The notes beneath the pieces were generated by a model. It made no database searches, had not been told where the DNA came from, and saw only the letters and a program-made list of their open reading frames with translations. From an uncultured Bacteroidales bacterium (lineage in GTDB: Bacteria > Bacteroidota > Bacteroidia > Bacteroidales > UBA932): a stretch of DNA of 64,000 nt. A program made the translations under genes and the position numbers. Position 1 is the stretch's first letter; the number at the start of each line of letters is the position of its first letter. Positions 33,372 to 42,655 of the stretch are shown here, piece by piece. The stretch lies in contig CAJOHV010000001.1 in NCBI GenBank assembly GCA_905234485.1, positions 43,744 to 107,743 of the forward strand, written 5' to 3'.

Positions 33372-34247
33372 GTGCGAACATGGTGGAAAAAATACTTGAT
33401 CGCCCTTGCGGTCATCCTGTTTTTCGGGGGCTTCCAAGCCTTCGGACAGGGCAGGATTTATACCCGTAAAGCCAGGCTTGCAGACTTCCAGACCAAGACC
33501 ACGAAGGTGGTGCTGAGCGGCGACGACCTTCTGGACATCGCGCTGCGCGAGGAAGTCCGTCGCCGCTGGCGCATCTCCCCCTTCGAATTCTGCGACCAGG
33601 AAGATTTCGAGGCGCTGAAAAACGAAGCGGCCTACTATTTCCTCTATCTTTCGCAGGACAAGGCCGGCCTAGCTTATATGACCCTCCTGAAAGGCGGCAA
33701 CGACGAATCGTTCCGCAGCCTGGACGGCAAGTTGGAAGTGGTCCGCATCCCCTTCTCCCCCGTGAAGATCACCTCAGGCCGCGAGTTCGTCTATATCTCG
33801 GCGCTGCTGGACATAGTGCAGACTTTCGTGGAGGAATCGCTGACCAACACCGCCCAGAACATATTCGGGTTGTCGTTCTACAACGGCAACCTGTCCAAGG
33901 CGCATAAGAAGAAAATCTATTTCGTCAGGGAGGATCTGGATTCGAGCGTGCCGGCGCGCGACTCCGTGGACGTGCTCGCCCCGGGGCTCATCGCCGTGGA
34001 CAACTTCGAGGCGGACAGCCTGTTCGACTCAGGCTCACACGATGCGCTCGTCGCGTTCAGCATCTCCCCCGCCGAACCCGGCCGCCGCGCCAAATGCTAC
34101 AATTTCATTGTGGCCGCGGACACGCACGAACTCTATTACTATCAGGCCCGCAGTTACACCCAGACTGGGAAGCGCGGTTTTTCCAGAAGCGCTATAAAAT
34201 CCATACGAAAGGAACACGGATACAAGGATGAGAAGCGGAAGAAGTGA
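33372..34247 (+). CDS. Exported protein of unknown function
   Basis: About 291 residues starting at GTG 33372, chosen because it lies 6 nt beyond a TATCTTTG element that covers the alternative TTG at 33363. The N-terminus is a signal peptide (WWKKYLIALAVILFFGGFQA, cleavage near FGQG). The mature part has no motif I recognise, no cysteine pair and no further membrane segment, and ends in a Lys-rich tail. Its end overlaps the start of the M16 peptidase by 20 nt, so the two are coexpressed. Confidence 0.75.
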   Translation: MRTWWKKYLIALAVILFFGGFQAFGQGRIYTRKARLADFQTKTTKVVLSGDDLLDIALREEVRRRWRISPFEFCDQEDFEALKNEAAYYFLYLSQDKAGLAYMTLLKGGNDESFRSLDGKLEVVRIPFSPVKITSGREFVYISALLDIVQTFVEESLTNTAQNIFGLSFYNGNLSKAHKKKIYFVREDLDSSVPARDSVDVLAPGLIAVDNFEADSLFDSGSHDALVAFSISPAEPGRRAKCYNFIVAADTHELYYYQARSYTQTGKRGFSRSAIKSIRKEHGYKDEKRKK

Positions 34248-35390
34248 GAATGGACTGATGTACGCCGTGAAGAGCAGCGCCAGCAAGGTGGGCTACTGTT
34301 CGCTCAGCATACGCTGCGGCACACGCGCCGAGGGCGATCTGCCCGAAGGCACGGCGCATTTCGTGGAGCACACCATCTTCAAAGGCACCAGGCGCCTTAG
34401 CGCCGCGCGTATCAACTCTTACCTGGACCGCCTCGGCGGCGAACTCAACGCCTACACAACCAAGGAGGAAATCGTGCTTCACGCCACCGTCCTGCGCGAA
34501 GACATCTGGAAAGCCGTGGGACTTCTTATGGAAATCGCCACTGAAGCGACCTTCCCGGAGCACGAAGTTGAGACCGAGCGCGGAGTCATCCTGGACGAAA
34601 TAATCTCCTACAAAGACAGCCCGTCGGAAGACATCTTCGACAACTTCGAAAGCCGTTTCTTCGCCGGAAGTCCGCTCGGAAGGCTCACCCTTGGCACGCT
34701 CGAATCGGTCGGAAGAACGACAGTCGAAGACCTCAAGACTTATTACCGTCGCAACTTCATCCCGCAGAACATGGCCCTATGCGTCGTCGCGAATGGCGAT
34801 GAAGCGGAACTCGAAAAGAAGATCAGAAGAATATGCAGCAGTTTGACATCACCGAAGACCGCGGGAATCACGAAGTAAACGTGGTGATGGGAGCGGAGGC
34901 TCCGTCGCTCTACGACAAGAAGGGCCGGATCACTGCGGTTCTTCTGGCGAACATACTCGGAGGTCCGGCGTCGAACAGCCTTCTCGGAGCGGAACTTCGC
35001 GAAAAACACGGATGGGTCTATTCGATCGAGTGCGGCTATGCGCAATACTCGGACACCGGCCTGATGACGGTAAGCCTCGGCTGCGACCGTGCAAATATCA
35101 AAAAGTGCCAGACCGCCGTGAAGCGTATCCTCACCAAAGTCAGCACGACCCCCATGAGCCCGACCGCCCTTAAGGCGGCCAAAAAGCAACTGCTCGGCCA
35201 ACTCGCCATCAGTTCGGACAGTGGAGAGACGCAGTGCCTCTCGATGGGCAAGAGTCTTCTGGCATTCGGAGAGATTATGCCGGACACCCAGGTGCGCGAA
35301 CTGGTGGAGTCCGTAAGCGCCGAAGACCTACGCCTGATGGCAGGCAGAATCTTCTCTCCTGACAAAGTCTCCAGGCTGATTTATTTGTAA
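34228..35390 (+). pseudogene. M16 (pitrilysin-like) peptidase, frame broken in the linker
   Basis: Two overlapping frames together cover an M16 zinc peptidase. The first (34228-34878) has GTAHFVEHTIFKGT, the inverted zinc motif HxxEH, and ETERGVILDEI with the third ligand. The second (34833-35390, -1 frame) has the C-terminal lobe, with ILGGPASNSLLGAELREKHG and a final RLIYL. Compared with relatives of about 410 residues, the linker between the lobes is about 20 residues short exactly where the frame changes, so a small deletion is more likely than programmed frameshifting. Translation of the second frame from ATG 34833 could make a split enzyme. A sequencing error cannot be excluded. Confidence 0.75.
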
Positions 35391-35458
35391 CTATCCCCGT
35401 GGGGACGAAATCTTCCAACCCCGAATTTCAGCCCAAATAACGCGATTTAATCACAAAA

Positions 35459-35488
35459 AACGCCCTCTACATCACTTTTCGGGGCGTT
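35459..35488. terminator. Weak hairpin upstream of the acyltransferase gene
   Basis: AACGCCC (35459-35465) pairs with GGGCGTT (35482-35488) around a 16-nt loop. A run of six A's precedes the left arm on the plus strand, so the U-tract rule is met only on the minus strand. Function is doubtful. Confidence 0.3.
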
Positions 35489-35524
35489 GTGTGACAATTT
35501 CTTTCGTGAGCCTCACCCGCGCGA

Positions 35525-35532
35525 TACCTTTG
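35525..35532 (+). promoter_or_regulatory. -7 element of the acyltransferase-like gene
   Basis: TACCTTTG fits TAnnTTTG and gives a leader of about 20 nt to the ATG at 35559. The -33 region is poor. The site rules out translation starts upstream of 35540. Confidence 0.5.
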
Positions 35533-35558
35533 CATTCGTCAAAACGAAATGTAAAGCA

Positions 35559-36815
35559 ATGACAGCACTTACGATGAGACTCGACAACGCGTCGAACATT
35601 TATCCTGCCTCGCTTACCAAGAGGTACGCTTCCCTGTTCAGGCAAAGCGTAACCCTCTCCGAACCCGTGAACGTCAATTACCTCCAGCAGGCCCTTAATA
35701 ATACAGTACAAAGAATCCCCAGTTTCGGTTGCACCCTCAAGAACGGCGCATTCTGGTGGTATCTCAAAGAACTCGACAGTATGCCCACCGTGGGCGAACT
35801 CGCTTCGCTTTCCCCCTTCGGATACAAATTCCACGGCGGATACCTGTTCAAGGTCAGCGCTGACGGTTGCAGAATAGTCCTCGACGTGTTCCACGCCCTT
35901 GCAGACGGCAAGGGGGGACAAACTTTCCTTCTTACTCTAACAGCAGAATATCTCAGACTCCGCTACGGAATCGACATACCTTACAATGATCTTATTCTCG
36001 ATCCTACTGACACTCCTTCTAAGAGGGAGTCAGAAGACAGCTTCACCGAATTCAGCGGCAAGAAAGGCGCAATGGAGCAGAACGACTCTGCCTATCACGC
36101 CAATGGCCATAAAATAGGCTACCGTATCCTTCATAACGAAAGGATTATCGTTCCCTTCGACGAGCTGAAACCCGTGGCGGCAAAGTACTCCTGCACGGTG
36201 ACCGAACTCATCACCGCAGCCATGGTTTCAGCTCTCCAGGAGGTGCACAAGCACGACCACCGCAAGGCGAAAAAGTCCGCCATAAAGGTGAACGTGCCGG
36301 TTAACCTCCGTCCCCTTTTCGGCAGCAGGACCCTGCGCAACTTCTCCTCCTACATTAACCTCGGAGTGGATGTGGCGAACGGTTACTACGACTTCGATGA
36401 GATCGTGAAGATTGTCTCCGCCCAGAAGCGCCACCTCGTGCTGAAGAGCGAACTCGAAAAGAAGGTCGCCGCGAACGTGGCCCTTGAGAACAACTTCGCA
36501 ATCGCCATGATTCCGCTCTTCATCAAGAAGCGCGTGATCGACCTCGTCTGCAAGCTTAAGGGAGACAAGTTCCTCTCACAGACCTTCTCCAACCTCGGCA
36601 ACGTGGTGCTTCCGGAGTCAATGCAGAAGTACGTGCGCGAGATGGACTTTATGCTCGGCCGCCAGAGAGGCGTTCCCGGAGCCGCCGCCGGAGTCGGTTA
36701 CAACGGCAATCTGTACCTGAACTTCTCCAGGAACATCGCGGAGAACGACTTCGAATCTTACTTCGTCGATCAACTCCACCAACTCGGAATAACAACAAAA
36801 CAGGTCTCGGAATAA
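35559..36815 (+). CDS. CoA-dependent acyltransferase/condensation-fold protein
   Basis: A 418-residue cytoplasmic protein with the two-lobe layout of condensation-domain and alcohol-acyltransferase proteins. The HHxxxDG-type motif reads FHALADGKGG at about residues 113-122, with a single His and the Asp retained. INVPVNLRPL-like (VNVPVNLRPLFGSRTLRNF) and SNLGNVVLP later in the chain are typical second-lobe blocks. Substrate is unknown: acylation of an alcohol, amine or lipid is possible, or a wax-ester/PapA-like role. ATG 35559 is preferred on promoter position. The stop lies in a terminator hairpin. Single-gene unit. Confidence 0.78.
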   Translation: MTALTMRLDNASNIYPASLTKRYASLFRQSVTLSEPVNVNYLQQALNNTVQRIPSFGCTLKNGAFWWYLKELDSMPTVGELASLSPFGYKFHGGYLFKVSADGCRIVLDVFHALADGKGGQTFLLTLTAEYLRLRYGIDIPYNDLILDPTDTPSKRESEDSFTEFSGKKGAMEQNDSAYHANGHKIGYRILHNERIIVPFDELKPVAAKYSCTVTELITAAMVSALQEVHKHDHRKAKKSAIKVNVPVNLRPLFGSRTLRNFSSYINLGVDVANGYYDFDEIVKIVSAQKRHLVLKSELEKKVAANVALENNFAIAMIPLFIKKRVIDLVCKLKGDKFLSQTFSNLGNVVLPESMQKYVREMDFMLGRQRGVPGAAAGVGYNGNLYLNFSRNIAENDFESYFVDQLHQLGITTKQVSE

Positions 36816-36827
36816 CCGAGACCTGTT
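36799..36827 (+). terminator. Terminator overlapping the acyltransferase stop codon
   Basis: AACAGGTCTCGG (36799-36810) pairs perfectly with CCGAGACCTGTT (36816-36827); the 5-nt loop AATAA contains the TAA stop, and TATTTA follows. Strong intrinsic terminator on the plus strand. Confidence 0.8.
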
Positions 36828-36849
36828 TATTTAGAATTGTAAAGAGTCT

Positions 36850-36879
36850 GGACTACTTCAGGGTTCCGGCCTCGACGGC
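36850..36879. repeat. 30-bp direct repeat, distal copy of the OmpA-gene 3' end
   Basis: Identical over all 30 bases to 37889-37918, which holds the last nine codons and the stop of the OmpA-family gene plus three flanking bases. Its left part reads GGACTACTTCAGGG. It marks the far edge of the AT-rich insert 36880-37888. Confidence 0.85.
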
Positions 36880-36900
36880 AACTGGCGTATATAACGGGCG

Positions 36901-37410
36901 TTAATTGAAATCCTCCTCACTATAGCCGTTGTAGTAATATGTATGCATCAATGAATCCTCGCTGGGAGGAAAATGAATTATGGTCATATCCCTTTCCTTG
37001 TTGTCCTTGTCAAAGAAATCCTTGTTTAAATAAGATAGGCGAGCGATGAGCGCGTTGGCCTTTATTTCATCTGGGTCCAAATGGTATTTGTGTTGGCCAT
37101 CATAATACATTAAAAGTGAATCCATAAAAGCCACATAAATAAAAACCGAATCATCTGGGCTTTTTTTAAAAGACAAATAATAATCTGCCGGGAAAAATCT
37201 TTGTTCATGCCGCCAAACATCGTTCTGTAGATTGATATTAGAAATTGCAGTTGGCGATGGATTGAAGTCCATAAGAACGAACAAATCCACATTGGAGTCA
37301 TTGTTAAATAAAAAATCATATTGTACTGGCTCCATTGTCAAATTATCCAACAACAATTTGCAGGAACTCAAAAGAACAAAGCATAATAGAAAAATGGTTA
37401 TTCTTTTCAT
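36901..37410 (-). CDS. AT-rich lipoprotein of unknown function downstream of an RHS fragment
   Basis: A 169-residue lipoprotein with signal peptide and lipobox (LLSSC, Cys at residue 17). The mature protein is rich in Asp, Asn, Tyr and Phe and matches nothing I know. Base composition is far more AT-rich than its neighbours, which suggests transfer. Its ATG overlaps the stop of the upstream RHS-like fragment (ATGA). An immunity or partner role for a lost RHS toxin is possible only from position. It sits inside the segment bounded by the 30-bp direct repeats. Confidence 0.7.
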   Translation of the reverse strand: MKRITIFLLCFVLLSSCKLLLDNLTMEPVQYDFLFNNDSNVDLFVLMDFNPSPTAISNINLQNDVWRHEQRFFPADYYLSFKKSPDDSVFIYVAFMDSLLMYYDGQHKYHLDPDEIKANALIARLSYLNKDFFDKDNKERDMTIIHFPPSEDSLMHTYYYNGYSEEDFN

Positions 37411-37766
37411 ACTGGTGCCTGACTATTATACACTAAAGAAACAGATGGGACAAAACTGAAACCAGCCGCTGTCGGTATCTTTACAACGTACGTTCTGCCT
37501 CCTGAAGGAGTTATTCCATCTTCGAGCGGTATTTCATTCACAGCCCTTCCGGAGTAATCCTCCATAATACTACGAGTCGACCCGCTTAATAGAACCGCTA
37601 CTATTGAATCTTTTTCTGCTCGAATCCTATTGTGTAATTGAAGATTTTCCTCCTCAGTGAGAATACGCGGGCGAGGGAATGTGTCTGTCAGCTCCCCTGA
37701 AACACCTCTTAAACTGATAGCAGTCAATAATAATGAGAACGACAATTTTAGGAATCTATTCCACAT
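37407..37766 (-). pseudogene. N-terminal fragment of an RHS/SpvB-type repeat protein
   Basis: 119 residues with a signal peptide (FSLLLTAISLRGVSG) and a C-terminal stretch AGFSFVPSVSLVYNSQAPV. The piece PSVSLVYNSQ closely resembles the start of the barrel of Bacteroidetes RHS-repeat proteins, which normally continue GNG-x-GYGW for hundreds to thousands of residues. Here the frame ends after four more codons and runs straight into the lipoprotein ATG. The body of the gene has been lost by deletion or recombination; whether the stub is used as a secreted peptide is unknown. It has its own promoter. Confidence 0.68.
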
Positions 37767-37793
37767 GTGGTTAGTGTTTGGTAATTACCTTCA

Positions 37794-37824
37794 CTAAGGT
37801 ACAGATTCATTGGATATAATCAAA
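37794..37824 (-). promoter_or_regulatory. Promoter of the RHS fragment/lipoprotein unit
   Basis: On the minus strand TTTG (37824-37821), a 19-nt spacer and TACCTTAG (37801-37794) match the consensus at all but one position. The start codon at 37766 is about 27 nt downstream. Confidence 0.6.
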
Positions 37825-37830
37825 TAAAAA

Positions 37831-37872
37831 GTTATGGCTAACCTGCGGTTTTTCCCGCAGGTTAGCCATAAC
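37831..37872. terminator. Strong bidirectional terminator after the OmpA gene
   Basis: An 18-bp perfect stem, GTTATGGCTAACCTGCGG (37831-37848) with 37855-37872, around TTTTTC, with A-tract before and T-tract after. It separates the OmpA gene from the RHS-fragment promoter and lies inside the repeat-bounded insert. Confidence 0.85.
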
Positions 37873-37888
37873 TTTTCCCAAAAAAACG

Positions 37889-37918
37889 GGACTACTTCAG
37901 GGTTCCGGCCTCGACGGC
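37889..37918. repeat. 30-bp direct repeat, proximal copy within the OmpA gene
   Basis: Contains the last codons and the stop of the OmpA-family gene (stop at 37892). Identical to 36850-36879. A reconstituted gene end of this sort is typical of site-specific insertion at a 3' end. Confidence 0.85.
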
Positions 37919-38572
37919 TTTCACCATGTCCTCGTTGGCGGTGATGTAGATCTCCACGCGACGGTTCTTGGCGCGGCCTTCTTCGGTCTCGTTGTCAGCA
38001 ATGGGCTTGTTGAAGGAAAGACCCTGGGCATAGAGGTGGTTGGCATCCATACCGTCCTTCTTGAGTTCCTTCTTCACAGCGTCTGCCCTCTTCTGGGAAA
38101 CCTTCTCGTTAGCCTCGGCGGTGCCCACGTTATCGGTGTGGCCGAGGATGGTGATGTCCGCGTTGGAGCCGAGATCCTGGAGGACAGTAGCGAACTGCTT
38201 GAGGGACTCCTTGGACTCTGCGCTGAGTTCAGAGCTGTTGAAATCGAAGAGAATTCCGCTGGAGAATGTGACCTTGATGGCCTCGAAGCCGTTGGCATCG
38301 GTGATGGTCTCAATCTTGGCAGCCTCGATCTTCTCGAGTTCCTTTGCCTTCTTGTCCATAACTGCGCCGATGGTGGTTCCGGTCGCCGCTCCTGCTGCGC
38401 CACCGATAGCGGCTCCCTTGAGAGCACCCTCTGTGTCACCGGTGATGAGGTAGCCGATACCTGCGCCGACCGCGGCGCCGCCTACTGCACCCGCGAACAG
38501 GCCTTTGAGAGTTGCACAAGACGGAGCGAGAAGCAATGCCGCTGCCGCCACTACGAGTAAACCTTTCTTCAT
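37892..38572 (-). CDS. OmpA-family lipoprotein with glycine-zipper region
   Basis: A 226-residue outer-membrane lipoprotein: signal peptide and lipobox (LLLAPSC, Cys at residue 19), a glycine-zipper segment (about residues 27-75, GAVGGAAVGAGIGYL), a short helical link and an OmpA C-terminal peptidoglycan-binding domain (about 100-215) with ILFDFNSSELS, ILGHTDNVGTAEANEKVSQK and GRAKNRRVEI. It probably tethers the outer membrane to the cell wall. Its 3' end carries the 30-bp direct repeat and a strong terminator follows. It starts 37 nt after metG ends. Confidence 0.93.
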   Translation of the reverse strand: MKKGLLVVAAAALLLAPSCATLKGLFAGAVGGAAVGAGIGYLITGDTEGALKGAAIGGAAGAATGTTIGAVMDKKAKELEKIEAAKIETITDANGFEAIKVTFSSGILFDFNSSELSAESKESLKQFATVLQDLGSNADITILGHTDNVGTAEANEKVSQKRADAVKKELKKDGMDANHLYAQGLSFNKPIADNETEEGRAKNRRVEIYITANEDMVKAVEAGTLK

Positions 38573-38609
38573 AATTTTAATGTATTAAATGGTTAATAAA
38601 AAAAGTGTG

Positions 38610-40673
38610 TTATCCAATTGTCGCACCGTTGACCAGCGCCTCTTCGGGCGAGACGATTCGCATCTTTCCGTCGCCCTGGCGAGCCATCAGGATCATACCC
38701 TTCGACTCGATTCCGCGGATTACGCGCGGAGCGAGGTTGGCAAGGATGCAGATTTGTTTTCCGACCATCTGCTCGGGGGTATAGTACTCGGCGATACCGC
38801 TCACTATCACCCTCTTGTCGATGCCGGTGTCTATGGTCAACTTGAGTAATTTGTCCGTCTTCGGGACGCGCTCGGCCTCCAGAACGGTAGCGGTGCGTAT
38901 GTCCATAGCCTCGAACTGGTCGAAGGTTACTTCGGCCTTCTGCGGTTCCACATGCGCAGCAGCCTCGGCTGCCGCAGCCGCCTTAGCCGCCGCCTCGCGC
39001 TCCTCGCGGATGCGCGCCAGCCTGTCCAGCTGCGCCTGAATGGCATCATCCTCAATCTTCTCGAAGAGCAGCTCGGCCGCGCCGATCTGATGGCCTGCGG
39101 GCAGGATTTCCTCACGGCCGAGCAGATCCCACTCCAGCGGCGAATCTATCATCTTGCGGAGCTTCTCAGCAGCGAACGGGGTGAAGGGCTCGAAAGCAAT
39201 TGCCAGGTCAGCGCAAATCTGCAGACAGACATTGAGTATCGTCCCCGTGCGTGCCATGTCGGTCTTCGCGACCTTCCACGGCTCGGTGTCGGAGATATAT
39301 TTGTTGCCCACGCGGGCCATGCTCATCGCATCTTTCAGAGCCTCCCGGAAACGATAGTTCTCGAGGTTCTTCTCCAGCGAAGCACGCAGCGCAGGAATCT
39401 CATCCAGCGCTTCCCTATCAATAGCTTCAAGTTTGCCCGCTGCCGGCACTTTGCCTTCGAAGTACTTATGAGTTAGCACCACGGCGCGGTTCACGAAGTT
39501 GCCGAAAATAGCCACCAGCTCGGAGTTGTTGCGGACCTGGAAGTCCTTCCAACTGAAATCGTTGTCCTTGGTTTCAGGAGCGTTGGCTGTGAGAACATAG
39601 CGGAGCACGTCCTGCTTTCCGGGGAAATCCTCAAGATACTCGTGCGCCCACACTGCCCAGCCACGCGAAGTCGAGATCTTGTCGCCCTCCAAATTCAAAA
39701 ATTCATTGGACGGAACGTTGTCCGGGAGGATGTAGCCGTCGCCATAGGCCTTCAGCATCGAAGGGAAGACGATGCAGTGGAAGACGATATTGTCCTTGCC
39801 GATGAAATGCACGAGCTTCGTGTCTTCACTCTTCCACCACTTCTCCCAGTCGTTCGGGAGCAGTTGCTTCGTATTGCTGATGTAACCGATGGGAGCGTCG
39901 AACCAGACATAGAGGACTTTGCCCTCGGCGCCCTCGACGGGCACTGGCACGCCCCAGTCCAGGTCACGTGTGACCGCACGGGGCTGCAGACCGCCGTCGA
40001 GCCAGCTCTTCACCTGGCCATAGACGTTCGACCTCCATTCCTTATGTCCGTCAAGTATCCATTCGCGCAGCCACTGCTCGTAGTCCTGCAGGGGCAGATA
40101 CCAGTGGGTCGTTTCTTTCTTGATGGGCTCGGCGCCGCTGAGTTTGCTCTTGGGGTTGATCAGTTCTTCCGGGCTGAGGGTGCTGCCGCACTTCTCGCAC
40201 TGGTCGCCATAGGCATCGGGGTTACCGCACTTGGGGCAGGTTCCCACTATGTAACGGTCCGCCAAAAAGGTCTTAGCCTCCGGATCGTAGTACTGCTCGG
40301 TGGTCTTCGTGATGAACTTTCCGGAATCGTATAACTTCTTGAAGAACTCGGAAGCGGTCTCTTCGTGGATCTTGGACGAAGTGCGTCCGTACACGTCGAA
40401 ATTGATTCCAAAGCCCTTGAATGAATCCGAGATTATCTTGTCGTATTTGTCAACTATATCCTGCGGGGAGCAACCCTGCTGACGGGCCTTGATGGTGATG
40501 GGCACTCCGTGCTCGTCGCTTCCGCACACGAACAGGACGTCGCGTCCTCTCATACGCAGATAACGGACGTAAATGTCCGCAGGCACGTAAACTCCTGCGA
40601 GGTGTCCGATATGCACGGGGCCGTTGGCGTAGGGCAAGGCCGCTGTCACGAGCGTTCTTTTGTAGTCTTTCAT
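38610..40673 (-). CDS. metG: Methionyl-tRNA synthetase
   Basis: Charges tRNA-Met. 687 residues: HIGH-type [16 protein letters not shown] (residues 12-27), zinc knuckle [18 protein letters not shown] (about 149-166), KMSKS-equivalent [12 protein letters not shown] as is usual in this phylum, an anticodon-binding helical domain, an Ala-rich linker, and a C-terminal tRNA-binding OB domain (from about residue 575, [17 protein letters not shown]). It overlaps dnaG by 4 nt and closes the yigZ-to-metG run. Confidence 0.97.
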   Translation of the reverse strand: MKDYKRTLVTAALPYANGPVHIGHLAGVYVPADIYVRYLRMRGRDVLFVCGSDEHGVPITIKARQQGCSPQDIVDKYDKIISDSFKGFGINFDVYGRTSSKIHEETASEFFKKLYDSGKFITKTTEQYYDPEAKTFLADRYIVGTCPKCGNPDAYGDQCEKCGSTLSPEELINPKSKLSGAEPIKKETTHWYLPLQDYEQWLREWILDGHKEWRSNVYGQVKSWLDGGLQPRAVTRDLDWGVPVPVEGAEGKVLYVWFDAPIGYISNTKQLLPNDWEKWWKSEDTKLVHFIGKDNIVFHCIVFPSMLKAYGDGYILPDNVPSNEFLNLEGDKISTSRGWAVWAHEYLEDFPGKQDVLRYVLTANAPETKDNDFSWKDFQVRNNSELVAIFGNFVNRAVVLTHKYFEGKVPAAGKLEAIDREALDEIPALRASLEKNLENYRFREALKDAMSMARVGNKYISDTEPWKVAKTDMARTGTILNVCLQICADLAIAFEPFTPFAAEKLRKMIDSPLEWDLLGREEILPAGHQIGAAELLFEKIEDDAIQAQLDRLARIREEREAAAKAAAAAEAAAHVEPQKAEVTFDQFEAMDIRTATVLEAERVPKTDKLLKLTIDTGIDKRVIVSGIAEYYTPEQMVGKQICILANLAPRVIRGIESKGMILMARQGDGKMRIVSPEEALVNGATIG

Positions 40674-42655
40674 TTCTTAATCTTCTTCGTAAGTTCTCTC
40701 TGGAACTTCTGGAACTTCACAAGCGCCTGCATAATCTTCAACTGCTCTGCGGAGTCGGTGGTCTTCGCGAGCGAATCTTTCAGGAAATCTATCTTCATCT
40801 GCACGCGGCGCTCGGCGTACATAAGGATAGTTTTCGGCACATAATTGACCAGCCACGACTCCACACTCATCATCGAATCGGTGAAGTTCTGCACCGTAAT
40901 CTGGTATTTTTCTATCGATAGGTCTGCTGTGACCTTGCGTATTTCGGGGTCCGGGCTGTCGAACAGACGGCGGATAATGCCGTCCTGGTCCAAACCTTCG
41001 CAATAAGCGTCCACGAACGCATCATAGGTCTTGCGATAAACGGTATTCTGCATCTCGGAGCCGTCTTCTTCGATTGCTCCGCGGATGAAATCGGTCACAT
41101 TGGAGACTTCCTCGGTGTAGTACTCAGAATCCGTCTCGAACTTCATCGGGAGGTCGCCATAGCGGAGCAGGAAACTGAGGATATCCGCCTCCAGCGGCGC
41201 GAGCAGTTTGTTCTCGAAGACTATCTCCTGCGGGCGGACGGGCATAAACTCGGGCGCATCCATCTCCTCGGCCGGAGCCATCTCCTCCAGTCCTTCGTCG
41301 GCCGCACGGGCCGCGCGTCTCACCTCTCTCTCACGAGCCTTCTCAGCATCCTCACGCGCCCTCTCCCGCGTCTTCACGATACGGTCGAAGATAATCTGCG
41401 CCTCCATGCCGAACTTGGCCGCCGTCTCCTGGACGTAGACCGAACGCTGGACGGCGTCCGGAATAAGGGCGATAGTGTCTGCGATATCGTTGATGAGACC
41501 CGACTTCTTATACGGGTCGCCGGCCGCTTCCTCGAGCAGCAGATCTGTCTTGAACGAGATGAAATCGCGCTCGTTCGCCGCTATATAGTCCTGCACCTCC
41601 TGCAGGCTGTGCGTACGGCCGAAACTGTCCGGATCTTCGCCCTCGGGCAGCAGCACTATTCGTACGTTCATTCCCTCCGGCAGCACGAGGTCCGTGCCGC
41701 GGATGGCGGCGTGGATGCCCGCCGAATCACCGTCGTACATGATGGTCATGTTATTGGTGAAACGGTGGATCAGCCGCACCTGCTCCACGGTCAGGGACGT
41801 GCCGCACGAGGCGACCACGTTCGTCACTCCCAGTTGCTGCATGGTGATGACGTCCACGTTACCCTCCACCAGAATACATTTGTCCTGCCTGGAAATCTCC
41901 GATTTCGCGAAGTAAATGCCCAGCAGGGCTTTGCTCTTGACGTAGATCTCCGTCTCCGGGGAGTTGACGTATTTCGCGGGGTTGTCGCTTTTCAGCGTAC
42001 GGCCGGAGAATGCTATCACGCGGCCGGCGAGCGAGTGGATCGGGAACATCACGCGCTCGCGGAAGCGGTCAGCGAGCGAGCCGTCTTCGTGCTGCACGGT
42101 CAAGCCGGCCGCGATCAGATACTCGGGCTTGTAACCCGCCGCGATTGCAGCGTCGGTGAGAGCCGAGCGGCCGGACGGCGCCCAGCCGAGGCCCCATTTG
42201 GCGATGGTCGCGTCTTCGATACCGCGAGCGTGATAATATGCCAGACCGACGTTCTTTCCCTCGGGAGTCTGCAACTGTTCATAGAAGAACTTGTGCGCGA
42301 ACTCGCTCACCAGCAGGATGCTCTCCCTGCGCTGGCGGTTGGCAATCTCCTCCGCGGACAGTTCTTCTTCCTGAATCTCTATGTGATACTTCTGCGCCAG
42401 ATAACGCAGCGCCGCCGGATAATCGAGATGCTCATATTCCATCACGAAGCCCACGGCGGTGCCGGCCTTGCCGCAGCCGAAGCATTTGTAGATACCCTTC
42501 GAAGGGGTCACATAGAACGAAGGAGTCTTCTCGTTGTGGAAAGGACAGCAAGCCACCAGGCTGGCTCCGCGCCTCTTGAGCGAGACGAAGTCGCCGACGA
42601 CCTCCTCAACCCGGGCCGTCTCAAGGATTAGGTTTACTGTCTCCTGGGGAATCAT
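40670..42655 (-). CDS. dnaG: DNA primase
   Basis: Synthesises RNA primers at the replication fork. The 661-residue protein has the CHC2-type zinc ribbon ([19 protein letters not shown] then [10 protein letters not shown], residues 36-64), the RNA polymerase domain and Toprim ([28 protein letters not shown]), and a C-terminal helicase-binding region containing a charged Arg/Glu coiled segment. It follows recQ with no gap and overlaps metG by 4 nt. Confidence 0.96.
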   Translation of the reverse strand: MIPQETVNLILETARVEEVVGDFVSLKRRGASLVACCPFHNEKTPSFYVTPSKGIYKCFGCGKAGTAVGFVMEYEHLDYPAALRYLAQKYHIEIQEEELSAEEIANRQRRESILLVSEFAHKFFYEQLQTPEGKNVGLAYYHARGIEDATIAKWGLGWAPSGRSALTDAAIAAGYKPEYLIAAGLTVQHEDGSLADRFRERVMFPIHSLAGRVIAFSGRTLKSDNPAKYVNSPETEIYVKSKALLGIYFAKSEISRQDKCILVEGNVDVITMQQLGVTNVVASCGTSLTVEQVRLIHRFTNNMTIMYDGDSAGIHAAIRGTDLVLPEGMNVRIVLLPEGEDPDSFGRTHSLQEVQDYIAANERDFISFKTDLLLEEAAGDPYKKSGLINDIADTIALIPDAVQRSVYVQETAAKFGMEAQIIFDRIVKTRERAREDAEKAREREVRRAARAADEGLEEMAPAEEMDAPEFMPVRPQEIVFENKLLAPLEADILSFLLRYGDLPMKFETDSEYYTEEVSNVTDFIRGAIEEDGSEMQNTVYRKTYDAFVDAYCEGLDQDGIIRRLFDSPDPEIRKVTADLSIEKYQITVQNFTDSMMSVESWLVNYVPKTILMYAERRVQMKIDFLKDSLAKTTDSAEQLKIMQALVKFQKFQRELTKKIKK

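Noticed and set aside
34790-34880. Programmed -1 frameshift in the M16 gene
   Set aside because: No X-XXY-YYZ slippery heptamer is in frame in the overlap, and linker residues are missing, which points to a deletion.
36880-37888. Insertion sequence or prophage
   Set aside because: No transposase, integrase or terminal inverted repeats are present; only direct repeats of a gene end flank the segment.
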